Below, in pieces: positions 1 through 8,408 of a DNA stretch of 64,000 bases; the first letter of the stretch is position 1, and each line of letters opens with the position of its first letter. Origin of the DNA: a virus. The translations under genes were made by a program, and so were the position numbers. The notes under the pieces are model-generated. The model made no database searches. It was not told the DNA's origin and was given only the letters and a program-made list of their open reading frames with translations. Location: positions 1 to 64,000 of the IMG/VR virus record IMGVR_UViG_3300011189_000006. One strand, 5' to 3'.

Positions 1-425
1 AAGGTTGTCCACAAACAGTAGGTGGTGGTTTTCAATGTAGCCAAAATGAATTAAAAACATTAGAAGGTTGTCCACAAACAGTAAGTGGTAGTTTTTATTG
101 TTATTTTAATGAATTAAAATCGTTAGAAGGTGGTCTACAAACAGTAGGTGGTTACTTTGGTTGTGAAGATAATAAATTAAGAGATTTAGAACATTTCCCA
201 GAAGTAAGTGGTAGTATAAATATAGAGGGAAACACAGTAAATTTATTAGTGTATACCTTTATTAAAAAAGCCGATAGCTTTATGATAGAAGATTTTATAG
301 ACTATGAGATAGTTAGAAACGGAGACACTGTTATGTTGGATAGGCTACAAACATTTATAAGGGATAATGATTTAGAAATGCCTGATTTAAAAGAAATTAA
401 AAAACACTATAAAATAATAGAATAA
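1..425 (+). CDS. LRR-like repeat protein, C-terminal part (5' truncated)
   Basis: The reading frame is open from base 3 to a TAA at 423-425; its start lies before the window. The visible part has about three repeats of roughly 22 residues of the form LEGCPQTVxGxFxCxxNxL, an LRR-like pattern, followed by a C-terminal domain ending in EIKKHYKIIE. That domain is nearly identical to the ends of the next two genes, so this is the first visible member of a tandem family. Function is unknown; solenoid repeats of this kind usually bind proteins. The next gene starts 2 nt later. Confidence 0.8.
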   Translation, partial: GCPQTVGGGFQCSQNELKTLEGCPQTVSGSFYCYFNELKSLEGGLQTVGGYFGCEDNKLRDLEHFPEVSGSINIEGNTVNLLVYTFIKKADSFMIEDFIDYEIVRNGDTVMLDRLQTFIRDNDLEMPDLKEIKKHYKIIE

Positions 426-427
426 AA

Positions 428-1156
428 ATGAGACATATAAAACACTATAAAATATTTGAAAGAAATAGTCCTAATTTTCCAACTACTAGAGAGGAAGTTA
501 TACAAGTGTGTGATAAGTATAGGATAGAGAACTACACTATTAATGACGATTTAAGTATTGATGTTGATGGTATTGTTAGATTGTTTGGCAAAAATCTAGA
601 ATACTTACCCCTTAAATTTAATTATGTGAGTGGTAATTTCTATTGTAATGATAATGCATTAGAATCCTTGGAAGGTTCTCCACAGACAATAGGTGGTTGT
701 TTTGATTGTTCTCGTAATGGTTTATTATCATTAGATGGTTGTCCACAAACAATAAATGGGTTTTTTGACTGTAGTGATAATAATTTAGAATCATTAGAAG
801 GTGGTATGCAAATAGTAGGTGGGTATTTTGATTGTTCTTATAATGAATTAATATCATTAAAAGGAGTTTCAGAAATAGGTAGATACTTTGATTGCCAATT
901 TAATAATTTAACCGATTTAGAGCATTTCCCAGATGTAAATGGGAGTGTGTACTTAGCTTCAAATCCAGTGAATAATATTGTATATACCTTTATCAAAAAT
1001 GCTGATATCTTTATGATAGAAGATTTTGTAGATTATGAAATAGTTAGAAATGGTGATACTGTTATGTTGGATAGGCTTCAAACTTTCATAGAAGGATTTG
1101 ATTTAGAAATGCCTAATTTAAAAGAAATAAAAAAACATTATAAAATAATAGAATAG
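428..1156 (+). CDS. LRR-like repeat protein, tandem paralogue 2
   Basis: This 242-residue protein starts with MRHIKHYKIFE, a peptide resembling the T4 capsid-targeting sequence with an I-x-E end. A conserved segment (about 15-70) follows, then four to five repeats of the type SLEGxPQxxGGxFDCSxN, then a C-terminal domain (about 165-242) ending EIKKHYKIIE. It sits 2 nt after the previous paralogue and 1 nt before the next, so the three are probably cotranscribed. The paralogues share their ends and vary in repeat number, as expected from unequal recombination. No enzymatic motif is visible. If the N-terminal peptide is a head-targeting signal, it could be packaged and injected; this is inference. 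Confidence 0.85.
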   Translation: MRHIKHYKIFERNSPNFPTTREEVIQVCDKYRIENYTINDDLSIDVDGIVRLFGKNLEYLPLKFNYVSGNFYCNDNALESLEGSPQTIGGCFDCSRNGLLSLDGCPQTINGFFDCSDNNLESLEGGMQIVGGYFDCSYNELISLKGVSEIGRYFDCQFNNLTDLEHFPDVNGSVYLASNPVNNIVYTFIKNADIFMIEDFVDYEIVRNGDTVMLDRLQTFIEGFDLEMPNLKEIKKHYKIIE

Positions 1157-1157
1157 A

Positions 1158-1766
1158 ATGAAACATATAAAACATTACAAGATATTTGAGAGTACAAGTC
1201 CTAACTTCCCAACTACTAGAGAGGGTGTTATAGAAGTGTGTGAAAAGTATAGAATAAAAAACTACACTATTAATGATGATTTAAGCATTGATGTTGATAG
1301 TTATGTATATTTAGATAATAAAGGCTTAAAATATCTACCTCTTAGATTCAATTATGTGAGTGGTTATTTGAGTTGTTATTATAACAATTTAGTGTCATTA
1401 GAAGGTTGTCCACAAGAATTAGGGAGTTATTTTGATTGTTCTAATAATAAACTGAAATCATTGAAAGGTGGTCCACAAATAGTAGGTGGTGACTTTATCA
1501 ATTGTTCTAATAATAAATTAACAGACTTAGAATACTTCCCAGAAGTAAGTGGTTATATAAACACAAAATTTAACTTAATAAATTTATTAGTATACACCTT
1601 TATCAAAGATGCTAATAGTTTTATGATAGAAGATTTTAACGACTATGAGATAGTTAGAAACGGGGATACTGTTATGTTGGATAGGCTACAAACATTTATA
1701 AGGGATAATGATTTAGAAATGCCTGATTTAGATGAAATTAAAAAACACTATAAAATAATAGAATAA
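1158..1766 (+). CDS. LRR-like repeat protein, tandem paralogue 3
   Basis: This 202-residue protein is a shorter copy of the preceding gene. It has the same N-terminus (MKHIKHYKIFES), the same first domain with PNFPTTRE and FNYVSG, about three SLEGCPQ-type repeats, and the same C-terminal domain ending in HYKIIE. The ATG is 1 nt after the previous stop, so it depends on the same transcript. Fewer repeats than its neighbour account for the shorter length. The role is unknown; the repeats suggest a binding surface. Confidence 0.85.
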   Translation: MKHIKHYKIFESTSPNFPTTREGVIEVCEKYRIKNYTINDDLSIDVDSYVYLDNKGLKYLPLRFNYVSGYLSCYYNNLVSLEGCPQELGSYFDCSNNKLKSLKGGPQIVGGDFINCSNNKLTDLEYFPEVSGYINTKFNLINLLVYTFIKDANSFMIEDFNDYEIVRNGDTVMLDRLQTFIRDNDLEMPDLDEIKKHYKIIE

Positions 1767-1815
1767 ATCCTCTAAGATAGTAAAATATATATTTAAACTT
1801 ATCATAATATTTGTA

Positions 1816-1823
1816 TATAAATA
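1816..1823 (+). promoter_or_regulatory. Possible T4-type late promoter (TATAAATA)
   Basis: A perfect match to the T4 late promoter core TATAAATA lies 45 nt before the start of the baseplate gene at 1868, in a 100-nt AT-rich gap after the LRR genes. The match to T4 and the late-type gene downstream make it plausible. The region is so AT-rich that one match alone is weak. Confidence 0.35.
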
Positions 1824-1867
1824 GGGAAAAGTACAATAAAATATATATAAAATAAAAGAAATAAAAA

Positions 1868-2827
1868 ATGTCAGATAAAGAAAATCTTAGTGAAGAAGAT
1901 TACTTAAAAAAACACCTAGGAAACCAAGACTCTAATGGTAATAATCAAACGAATAGTGATATACCAACTAGTGATTATAAACAAGGTGAAGATTCAGAAG
2001 GTATTAAAGTAAGTGATTTAAAATATTTCTCATTTAGTGTAGATATGCTACCATGTGGTAAGTTTTACCCAAGTGGATCAATGCTTATGATTAGACCAGC
2101 AGAAGTTGTTGAAATACAAGCATACTCTACTGTAGATGATAACAACTTCTATGATGTTGTTGAAAAAATGAATGGGATGTTACAATCTTGTGTCCGTATA
2201 AAGTTTCCAGATAATAAGATTGGATCTTATTTGGAATTAAAAGACCAAGATAGATTATATACCATATTTCTAATAAGAGAACTTACATTCCAAAAAGGTA
2301 ATTCTTTAACAGTTAAAGTTCCATCGCCATGTGGTAATGAAGAAGAGGAAATGTCTATTGAATTAGTTAGAGATAACTTTGTGTTTCACGAAATAAGTGA
2401 TAGTCTTAAAAAATACTTTACACCTAGTAATGGTACTTACAATTTTAAATTAACTAATAAAAAGAGCTTTGAACTTGCTCCACCAACAATAGGGATACAG
2501 AAATCATTTAGTGATTATATAATCCAAGAAACTAATGCAGATAAAAAACCTAATTTAGCTTTTCTTAAAATAATTCCTTTTTTATTAGCTAACAGAACTA
2601 GTATCTCATATGAGGGTATTAAGGCTAAGCTAAAAGACTTTAAAGATATGGATGAGGTTTCATTCCAATTTTTAAATTCAGCAGTTAGCAAGCTTTCATT
2701 TGGTATTAAAGAACTTAAAAAAATATCAGAGTGTGGTGAGGAGGTACGCACACCCATGAAGTTTCCCAGCGGAGCATCAAGTATTTTCGTTGTTCAAGAT
2801 GCCTTTGAAGCATATCTTGAAGAATAA
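1868..2827 (+). CDS. T4 gp26-like baseplate hub / tail assembly protein
   Basis: The protein has 319 residues. An acidic, polar first 45 residues precede a folded region with a LPCGKFYPSG segment (about 61-70). It ends with RTPMKFPSGASSIFVV, a pattern I associate with the T4 base plate protein family that includes gp26 (T4 gp26 is about 208 residues). In T4, gp26 takes part in baseplate hub assembly and may act as a tape-measure chaperone. The next small ORF, with a WPFW motif, starts 4 nt after this stop. That pairing resembles the two-protein tail chaperone systems of other myophages. The assignment is from remembered family features and is tentative. Confidence 0.5.
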   Translation: MSDKENLSEEDYLKKHLGNQDSNGNNQTNSDIPTSDYKQGEDSEGIKVSDLKYFSFSVDMLPCGKFYPSGSMLMIRPAEVVEIQAYSTVDDNNFYDVVEKMNGMLQSCVRIKFPDNKIGSYLELKDQDRLYTIFLIRELTFQKGNSLTVKVPSPCGNEEEEMSIELVRDNFVFHEISDSLKKYFTPSNGTYNFKLTNKKSFELAPPTIGIQKSFSDYIIQETNADKKPNLAFLKIIPFLLANRTSISYEGIKAKLKDFKDMDEVSFQFLNSAVSKLSFGIKELKKISECGEEVRTPMKFPSGASSIFVVQDAFEAYLEE

Positions 2828-2831
2828 ATTA

Positions 2832-3047
2832 ATGTTACAAAAACATTTCCACTTACAAGAGTATTCAATAGACTCTTGGCCATTTTGGATGTTTGAGGAA
2901 AACATTAAGATAGTAAATGAAATAGTTGAGGAAGAAGAAAAGAACCAAGGAAAGCAAGAACAACAACAATCTTCTAACTTTGATGCTAACTCAATGATGA
3001 AAAATGCCCAAAGTATGACCAATAACATACCAAAGCCTAAATATTAA
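2832..3047 (+). CDS. Small tail-assembly chaperone-like protein
   Basis: This 71-residue protein is predicted from the ATG at 2832, 4 nt after the upstream gene. The central YSIDSWPFWMFEENIK is typical of small phage tail chaperone or hub assembly proteins, and a Glu/Gln-rich tail (EEEEKNQGKQEQQQ) follows. The same frame is open upstream to a TTG at 2790, overlapping the previous gene, but I see no slippery site that would make a fusion. Its position suggests a partner of the gp26-like protein, perhaps in the role of T4 gp51. A hairpin terminator follows. Confidence 0.55.
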   Translation: MLQKHFHLQEYSIDSWPFWMFEENIKIVNEIVEEEEKNQGKQEQQQSSNFDANSMMKNAQSMTNNIPKPKY

Positions 3048-3048
3048 G

Positions 3049-3078
3049 AAAGGGATAGGTTTATAGCCTATCCTTTTT
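3049..3078 (+). terminator. Rho-independent terminator
   Basis: The inverted repeat GGATAGG/CCTATCC (3053-3059 and 3067-3073) with a 7-nt loop is followed by TTTTT. It ends the transcript of the two baseplate assembly genes. Confidence 0.8.
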
Positions 3079-3093
3079 AATTTATATAATTAA

Positions 3094-4752
3094 ATGGAAA
3101 AAGAAAGATTATACTTTATAGAGAATGTATTAAAAAATTCACCTAATAGGATTAAAGAATCTTATGTAAGCAAACATTATCCAATAGTATTTGAGCAAAT
3201 AATAGATATAACTAGGGATAAGGATTTCTCATTTAAACAAAGAATTTGGCATTGGGTTTATAATAACACTAATTTCATAAAATGCTACTGTGGTAATAAG
3301 GTATCATTTGGACAATCTTGGAAAGGTGGATATAAAGAATATTGTTCTAACAAATGTTCTTCCAACTCACCAAGTGTTAAAGAAAAGGCAAAAAATACAA
3401 TTGAAGAAAAGTATGGAGTTTCCCACTACTCTAAAACTGATGAGTTTAAAGAAAAATATAAAAAAACTAGTTTGGATAAATATGGTGTTGACAACTATTC
3501 TAAAACCAAAGACTATGTAAATAAGTCTAAAGAAACATATCTTAAAAAGTATGGTGTTGATTCATTTACAAAGACTGAAAAATATAATATAATATCTAGA
3601 AACACATCATTTAAAAAGTATGGAGTTTCCCACTACTCTAAAACGGATGAGTTCAAAGAAAAGTTTTCTAAAACAATGATGGGTAAATACAATTCTGGTT
3701 CTTGCTTTGGTGGAGAGAATTATAGAGGAGAGAACTTTGAAATGTGTAAAAACAATTTATATGTAAAGTATCTAGGTAATGGTATAAGCAAATTTAGGTG
3801 TGATGATGACAAATTGCACACCTTTGATATAAGCACTGATAATTACTTTGGTAGGCTTTATAATTCTAATAAGTTATGCACTGTATGTAGTCCTATTTCT
3901 GACTTAGATTCCATTAAGGAAAAAGAACTATATGAATATGTCAAAAGCATATCATCACATAATGTTGTTAAGAATTATAGGGATAAATACGAAATAGATG
4001 TTTACATACCAGAACTTAGCATAGGCTTTGAATTTAACGGTCTTTATTACCACTCTAACAAGTTTAAAAAGAATAACTATCATATTGTAAAGAAGAACTA
4101 TTTTAAGGACAGAGGGATAAGGATTATACATATATGGGAAGATGATTGGGTAGATAGAAAAGAAATAATAAAATCTCAAATACTATATAATCTTAACAAA
4201 ATAGAAAATAGAGTATATGCTAGAAAATGCATTGTTAAGGAAATATGTACTAAAGCTTCATCTATATTTCTAAACGAAAACCATATACAAGGTACATGTA
4301 ATAGTGTATATAAAATAGGTTTGTTTTATAATGACGAATTGGTTTCTATTATGACGTTCGATAAATTTGAGGGGAGAAAGAAAATGGAAGAAGGTGGTTG
4401 GAATTTAAACAGATACTGTTCTAAAACATACCATAATATAGTTGGTGCACCTTCTAAATTACTAAAACATTTCATAAATGAGAAGAGTCCAATTAGAATT
4501 ATAAGCTATGCAGATTACTATTGGAGTGATGGTAATTTATACGAACAGCTTGGCTTTAAGGAAAAGTATATCACAAAGCCAGATTATAAATATATTGTAA
4601 ATGGTAAGAGGGTTCATAAGTCCAACTATAAGAATAGTAATATTAAAACATCTATGACAGAGAGTGAATACACAAAATCTAATAATATTTACAAAGTTTA
4701 TGATTGTGGTAAAATAAAATATGAATTATTAAAACAAAAAAAAGCCAAATAA
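3094..4752 (+). CDS. Vsr-like homing endonuclease with KYGV repeats
   Basis: The protein has 552 residues. Residues 60-95 contain a Cys cluster (CYCGNK, YCSNKC) that probably binds zinc. Residues about 105-205 hold four copies of a ~30-residue repeat with the core KYGVxxYSKTxE, a DNA-binding repeat seen in phage homing endonucleases. The nuclease core is IGFEFNGLYYHS (310-321) plus HIWEDDW (346-352), as in Vsr-like / EDxHD homing enzymes of the I-Bth0305I type. A C-terminal domain (about 370-540) may help DNA recognition. It is a free-standing gene between tail genes, flanked by terminators. A paralogue lies at 48265-49872. Confidence 0.8.
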   Translation: MEKERLYFIENVLKNSPNRIKESYVSKHYPIVFEQIIDITRDKDFSFKQRIWHWVYNNTNFIKCYCGNKVSFGQSWKGGYKEYCSNKCSSNSPSVKEKAKNTIEEKYGVSHYSKTDEFKEKYKKTSLDKYGVDNYSKTKDYVNKSKETYLKKYGVDSFTKTEKYNIISRNTSFKKYGVSHYSKTDEFKEKFSKTMMGKYNSGSCFGGENYRGENFEMCKNNLYVKYLGNGISKFRCDDDKLHTFDISTDNYFGRLYNSNKLCTVCSPISDLDSIKEKELYEYVKSISSHNVVKNYRDKYEIDVYIPELSIGFEFNGLYYHSNKFKKNNYHIVKKNYFKDRGIRIIHIWEDDWVDRKEIIKSQILYNLNKIENRVYARKCIVKEICTKASSIFLNENHIQGTCNSVYKIGLFYNDELVSIMTFDKFEGRKKMEEGGWNLNRYCSKTYHNIVGAPSKLLKHFINEKSPIRIISYADYYWSDGNLYEQLGFKEKYITKPDYKYIVNGKRVHKSNYKNSNIKTSMTESEYTKSNNIYKVYDCGKIKYELLKQKKAK

Positions 4753-4770
4753 ATCATTATTTGGCTTTTT
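4742..4770. terminator. Bidirectional terminator
   Basis: AAGCCAAATAA/TTATTTGGCTT (4742-4752 and 4757-4767) forms an 11-bp stem flanked by A and T runs on both sides. It lies between the convergent endonuclease and tail-tube genes and overlaps the endonuclease stop codon. Confidence 0.85.
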
Positions 4771-4786
4771 TATAAATTATTATTTA

Positions 4787-5416
4787 TTAGTAACCCGATA
4801 CTAATGGTGGGTTAATAGTGAAGTTTTGATCTATGTATTCATCAATAAAGTAATCCCATACAAAATTTGCAGTGACTTCTTTGATGATATCATTAGAACT
4901 CCAATCTAAGTCATATCCGTCTAACTTTTTCATTTGAACGTTTTGGAAGGTAACTCGTCTTAATACAACACCTTTTTTATCATGTTGGTTAACTATTATA
5001 GTCCCAATTAAGTCACTCTTATAGTGAAGTGAGCCATTCTGTGAATTAAATACTAAATCATACCATGCTTTCATTGTGTTCCAAGTCTCCATAGCACCTT
5101 CTTGATTAACATTTACCTGAAAAGGTATATTTACCTCACCAGATGTTTTAGTAGGTGTGGTTAGAAACTCTCTTGTAGAGTACTTGTAACGTTGCGTTAC
5201 GCTCTGAATATCAAAGGCAGTTAGGTTGGCTGCATTTAAATCTATTTTAGTGGCATTTTCTAGCAAAAGAATAGGATCTCTACCTTGTGCTTGTAAGATA
5301 ACTGGTAAAATAAAGGTTACTTCAAATAGGTTTAGATATACAACCTCATCTGGGAGTGTCCCTGGTCCACCTGGACTTCCTACGTTTGATATTTGTGTAA
5401 AATGTGGTAATGGCAT
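4787..5416 (-). CDS. Tail tube protein, T4 gp19-like
   Basis: The protein has 209 residues. Its middle and end follow the T4 gp19 tail-tube pattern: a strand/loop region with YSTREFLTTPTKTSGEVNIPF, then WNTMKAWYDLVFNSQNGS, then GTIIVNQHDKKGVVLRRVTF, and an end with ANFVWDYF. Tube subunits stack as hexamers inside the contractile sheath and carry DNA at injection. Length is close to T4 gp19 (163 residues) with an N-terminal extension of Pro/Gly character. It is transcribed leftward from a shared intergenic region with the gp47-like gene. Confidence 0.65.
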   Translation of the reverse strand: MPLPHFTQISNVGSPGGPGTLPDEVVYLNLFEVTFILPVILQAQGRDPILLLENATKIDLNAANLTAFDIQSVTQRYKYSTREFLTTPTKTSGEVNIPFQVNVNQEGAMETWNTMKAWYDLVFNSQNGSLHYKSDLIGTIIVNQHDKKGVVLRRVTFQNVQMKKLDGYDLDWSSNDIIKEVTANFVWDYFIDEYIDQNFTINPPLVSGY

Positions 5417-5533
5417 AATTTTTAGTTATTTTTTATATTTTATATATTAATGTATTTTATCTCTCTAGTATATATATTAAATCAAAAAAACAACTTTTAC
5501 ATTAAATATGGTATAATTATATAAATAAGCAAT

Positions 5534-6673
5534 ATGGCAAAGATATTTTTGATAGGAGATACACACATTGGTTTGGGTTATCCCAATAAGACTGACAAGT
5601 GGTTGAAAGTTCACAAGGAGTACTTTGATGACTTCTTAATACCTACTCTAAAGAGGGAGGTAAAAGAAGGTGATATAATTATCCACCTAGGTGATTTTTT
5701 TGATAATAGAAACGTTGTACCCATTAATCTATTAAATTTTGGAATGGATCAAGTTGAAAGGATAGCACAAATAGCACCATTTCATATACTTGTTGGTAAC
5801 CATGACTGTTGGTCTAGAAGTAGCGATGAGATAAACACTATAAGACCTTTTAAGTACATACCAGGTGTTAGTATTTACGATAAGGTATCAACACTAGAGT
5901 ATAATGGTTATAAGTTCCTTATGATGCCTTATTTTGAGAAAAAGAGTGAACAGATAAGACATTTAAATGAGAATAAGGATTGTGATTATGTTCTTTGTCA
6001 TTCTGATTTAAATGGTGCTAAAATGCATTTAACATCAGTTGGTCATAAAAACAATGATATGATTGGTGTTGATGAATTTAAAGGATTTAAAGGTGTTTAT
6101 TCTGGTCATATACATTTAGTTCAAAGGAATAAGAACTTCACATTTATAGGCTCTAACTTTCAGATGGATAGAAATGATTATGGTGACCAAAAAGGTATGT
6201 TTGTTATTGATACAGAAAATGATAAAGAAGAATTTATAGAAAACAATGTCTCGCCAGTATTTAAAAGAGTTAAAGTAACACAAGAGAGCGATTTAGATAC
6301 TTTAGAAGAATTAAAGGATACTAAAGACTATATAGACTTATTCATATCTAATAATTTATTGATTAATGATAGGAAACTTAGAAGAAAATTAGAAATACTA
6401 CTAGAAAGTGGTAAGTTTGCCTCTGTGGACTATATAGACGATATAACAAATGATTTAGAGGATGGTGATGAAGTAGATTCAGTAAATGAAGAATTTAATG
6501 AAGATAACTTAGATATATCTATTCAACTAGATTATGAAGATTATGTAAAGGAGTATATTCTAAAGCAAAAATATGATAATAATAAATTTAAGGATGGGAT
6601 ATTAGAGCATTATTCTAACATAATAGGAATATATAAAGATAACTTTAAGCTTAACAAAAACGATAATGACTGA
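5534..6673 (+). CDS. 47: Recombination nuclease subunit, SbcD/Mre11-like (T4 gp47 homologue)
   Basis: This 379-residue calcineurin-type metallophosphoesterase shows all the metal-binding motifs in order: GDTH (8-11), GDFFD (53-57), GNHD (88-91), CHSD with H156, and GHIH (191-194). In T4, gp47 pairs with the ATPase gp46 to resect DNA ends for recombination-dependent replication and to help degrade host DNA. The C-terminal third (about 245-379) is acidic and presumably contacts gp46. No gp46 gene is in the window. The next small gene overlaps by 8 nt. Confidence 0.88.
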   Translation: MAKIFLIGDTHIGLGYPNKTDKWLKVHKEYFDDFLIPTLKREVKEGDIIIHLGDFFDNRNVVPINLLNFGMDQVERIAQIAPFHILVGNHDCWSRSSDEINTIRPFKYIPGVSIYDKVSTLEYNGYKFLMMPYFEKKSEQIRHLNENKDCDYVLCHSDLNGAKMHLTSVGHKNNDMIGVDEFKGFKGVYSGHIHLVQRNKNFTFIGSNFQMDRNDYGDQKGMFVIDTENDKEEFIENNVSPVFKRVKVTQESDLDTLEELKDTKDYIDLFISNNLLINDRKLRRKLEILLESGKFASVDYIDDITNDLEDGDEVDSVNEEFNEDNLDISIQLDYEDYVKEYILKQKYDNNKFKDGILEHYSNIIGIYKDNFKLNKNDND

Positions 6674-6881
6674 GACCATTGATGCGTATGAGGTTTATGA
6701 AAGAATTTTCACAAACAGACCTTATGGTAAAAACTTAAAAATATACTCAAAAGATATAATAAAGATTGTGATAGAATTACTATCAGACTATGAAGAATAT
6801 GAGATGTGTATTGAACTAGATAAATACCTAGAATCTAGGTTTGATCATAATAAGGGTTATAAAGACTTTAAAATGTTTTAG
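6666..6881 (+). CDS. Small hypothetical protein cotranscribed with gp47
   Basis: This 71-residue protein starts inside the last codons of the gp47-like gene (8-nt overlap), so it is translationally coupled. It is mostly predicted helix and acidic (LLSDYEEYEMCIELDKYLESRF). No family was recognised. The tight coupling hints at a partner or accessory of the nuclease, which is inference. Confidence 0.7.
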   Translation: MTETIDAYEVYERIFTNRPYGKNLKIYSKDIIKIVIELLSDYEEYEMCIELDKYLESRFDHNKGYKDFKMF

Positions 6882-6887
6882 AATATC

Positions 6888-7580
6888 TTATTTATTCTTA
6901 AGTTTTCTATCTAGAATTTTAGAAATATTAGATCCAATAGTCATATGTATATTTTTTATATCATCTGATTCAACCTCTTCGATTTCACCCATAAACTTAT
7001 AAAAAAATCTATAATATACGCTAGAGTCCAAATCCTCTGGTATCTCTTTTTTAATTGATAAGTCTATCTTATAGCTATTGTTTATGTTTATTTCGAAATC
7101 AAAAGTAGTTTTAGAACATGGTGTTGTTTTAAATTTAGGCTGGTACTTAACCTCAAATACTGAATAGTCTGTTATCTTATTTTTCCTCATATAAAAATTT
7201 AAAAACATTGCAGGTGCTTCTATAAAGTCTGATAGTGTTTGTAAATCATCACCAAAATCATTTGACTCTATTATATCCTCCATTCTTTTCTTTAAATCTA
7301 TAATTGAATCAAAATCTACCTTATGGTAAACGCAATTTATATCATATAAATATACAAATGAATTATCTTCTAACACAGTTTTGTCTAAATCTACTTTAAA
7401 TATAAATTTAGTGTGTATTATAGATACATCCTCAGCCTTTAACCCATGTATTGAAATAACTAGTTTTAAAAACTTTTTATCAATAGTTGATTCATATAGT
7501 GTCTCTACAGAATTAACCATTCCACTATTTTCATCAAATATATCGCTAATTACATTTTCTATTTCAGATATCTTTATCAT
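6888..7580 (-). CDS. Hypothetical protein
   Basis: The protein has 230 residues and no signal peptide, membrane segment or catalytic motif that I recognise. It looks like a mixed alpha/beta fold. It starts 2 nt after the nucleotidyltransferase-like gene on the same strand, so both come from one transcript driven from about 8340. Convergent with the gp47 operon, whose last gene ends 6 nt away. Confidence 0.75.
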   Translation of the reverse strand: MIKISEIENVISDIFDENSGMVNSVETLYESTIDKKFLKLVISIHGLKAEDVSIIHTKFIFKVDLDKTVLEDNSFVYLYDINCVYHKVDFDSIIDLKKRMEDIIESNDFGDDLQTLSDFIEAPAMFLNFYMRKNKITDYSVFEVKYQPKFKTTPCSKTTFDFEININNSYKIDLSIKKEIPEDLDSSVYYRFFYKFMGEIEEVESDDIKNIHMTIGSNISKILDRKLKNK

Positions 7581-7582
7581 TA

Positions 7583-8329
7583 TTAAAATTGTTTTTCATA
7601 AGATTCTTTTCTTAAATCAAGAATTCTCTCTATATAACCATTCCTTCTTAAAAGTTTAAAAACTAAATTTTTTAGAGAATACTCACCACTTTCACTTTCT
7701 AGACCAGACTTTCTATAATTTTTTATCTTATCCCAGAGTTTTTTAACACGCTTTTTATATTCATTATAATCATATTTATCTATTTCGTCTTCCAAGTCAT
7801 CAACTAGCATCATAATACCCTTAGCCTTTTCTTTAATATCCATCTCGTCTGGTATAAAGTCAACCTTAACAGGTTCTATATTCCATTTACTATTAAGCAC
7901 TGAATACACACCAGAAGACCTATGTGGTTCTTTGATATCTTGTATATAGACTTCAACTTCAAAACCATTGACATATAAATCATATGATTTATTCCATAGG
8001 TTTTTAGCAGAATCCGTAAACTTTTTAACTAGTTTAGTATCTGAATTAACCTTTTCAAAATCTATTATTATATGTAAATCAAAGTCTGAATATTTTTCAG
8101 ACCAATTAAAGTTAGCCAGTGATCCAGTTAAGGTAATATCATCTATTTCAACATTTAGGCTAGTTGTATTATAAAAGTCTTGTGATATAGTTAATAACTT
8201 TTCACGCACCTCTTCTTTCATACTTTTATCTTCTTCCCAAATTTTGGTGTTTAATTCATCTTTTATGTGAAAAGATTTAACTGCATCGAAATCTTTTTCC
8301 ACAAATTCTAAAAACTTAGTTACTTTCAT
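7583..8329 (-). CDS. Nucleotidyltransferase-fold protein with head-targeting-like N-terminus
   Basis: The protein has 248 residues. Residues 67-90 read LTGSLANF followed by SDFDLHIIID: the GS plus DxD signature of the polymerase-beta/MNT nucleotidyltransferase fold (G69-S70, D82, D84), with an acidic strand at 123-128 (FEVEVY) as the likely third carboxylate. Such enzymes transfer nucleotides to proteins, RNA or small molecules; the substrate is unknown. The N-terminus MKVTKFLEFVEK resembles the T4 capsid-targeting peptide, so it might be packaged and injected like T4 Alt (inference). A TTAATATATA motif sits 5 nt before the ATG. Confidence 0.65.
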   Translation of the reverse strand: MKVTKFLEFVEKDFDAVKSFHIKDELNTKIWEEDKSMKEEVREKLLTISQDFYNTTSLNVEIDDITLTGSLANFNWSEKYSDFDLHIIIDFEKVNSDTKLVKKFTDSAKNLWNKSYDLYVNGFEVEVYIQDIKEPHRSSGVYSVLNSKWNIEPVKVDFIPDEMDIKEKAKGIMMLVDDLEDEIDKYDYNEYKKRVKKLWDKIKNYRKSGLESESGEYSLKNLVFKLLRRNGYIERILDLRKESYEKQF

Positions 8330-8334
8330 AATTA

Positions 8335-8344
8335 TATATATTAA
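8335..8344 (-). promoter_or_regulatory. Phage promoter motif TTAATATATA, 5 nt from ATG
   Basis: On the minus strand TTAATATATA ends 5 nt before the ATG of the nucleotidyltransferase-like gene (8329). It belongs to the set of motifs found at this fixed distance throughout the window. Confidence 0.5.
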
Positions 8345-8408
8345 AATATTAACACCACATTTCTAAACTTATTGTTTTAAATTAATATAATACTAAATAA
8401 CAAAAGAT

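Noticed and set aside
2790-2831. Programmed frameshift joining the gp26-like gene and the next small ORF, as in other tail chaperone pairs
   Set aside because: No slippery heptamer in the overlap, the upstream start would be TTG, and an ATG exists 4 nt after the stop.
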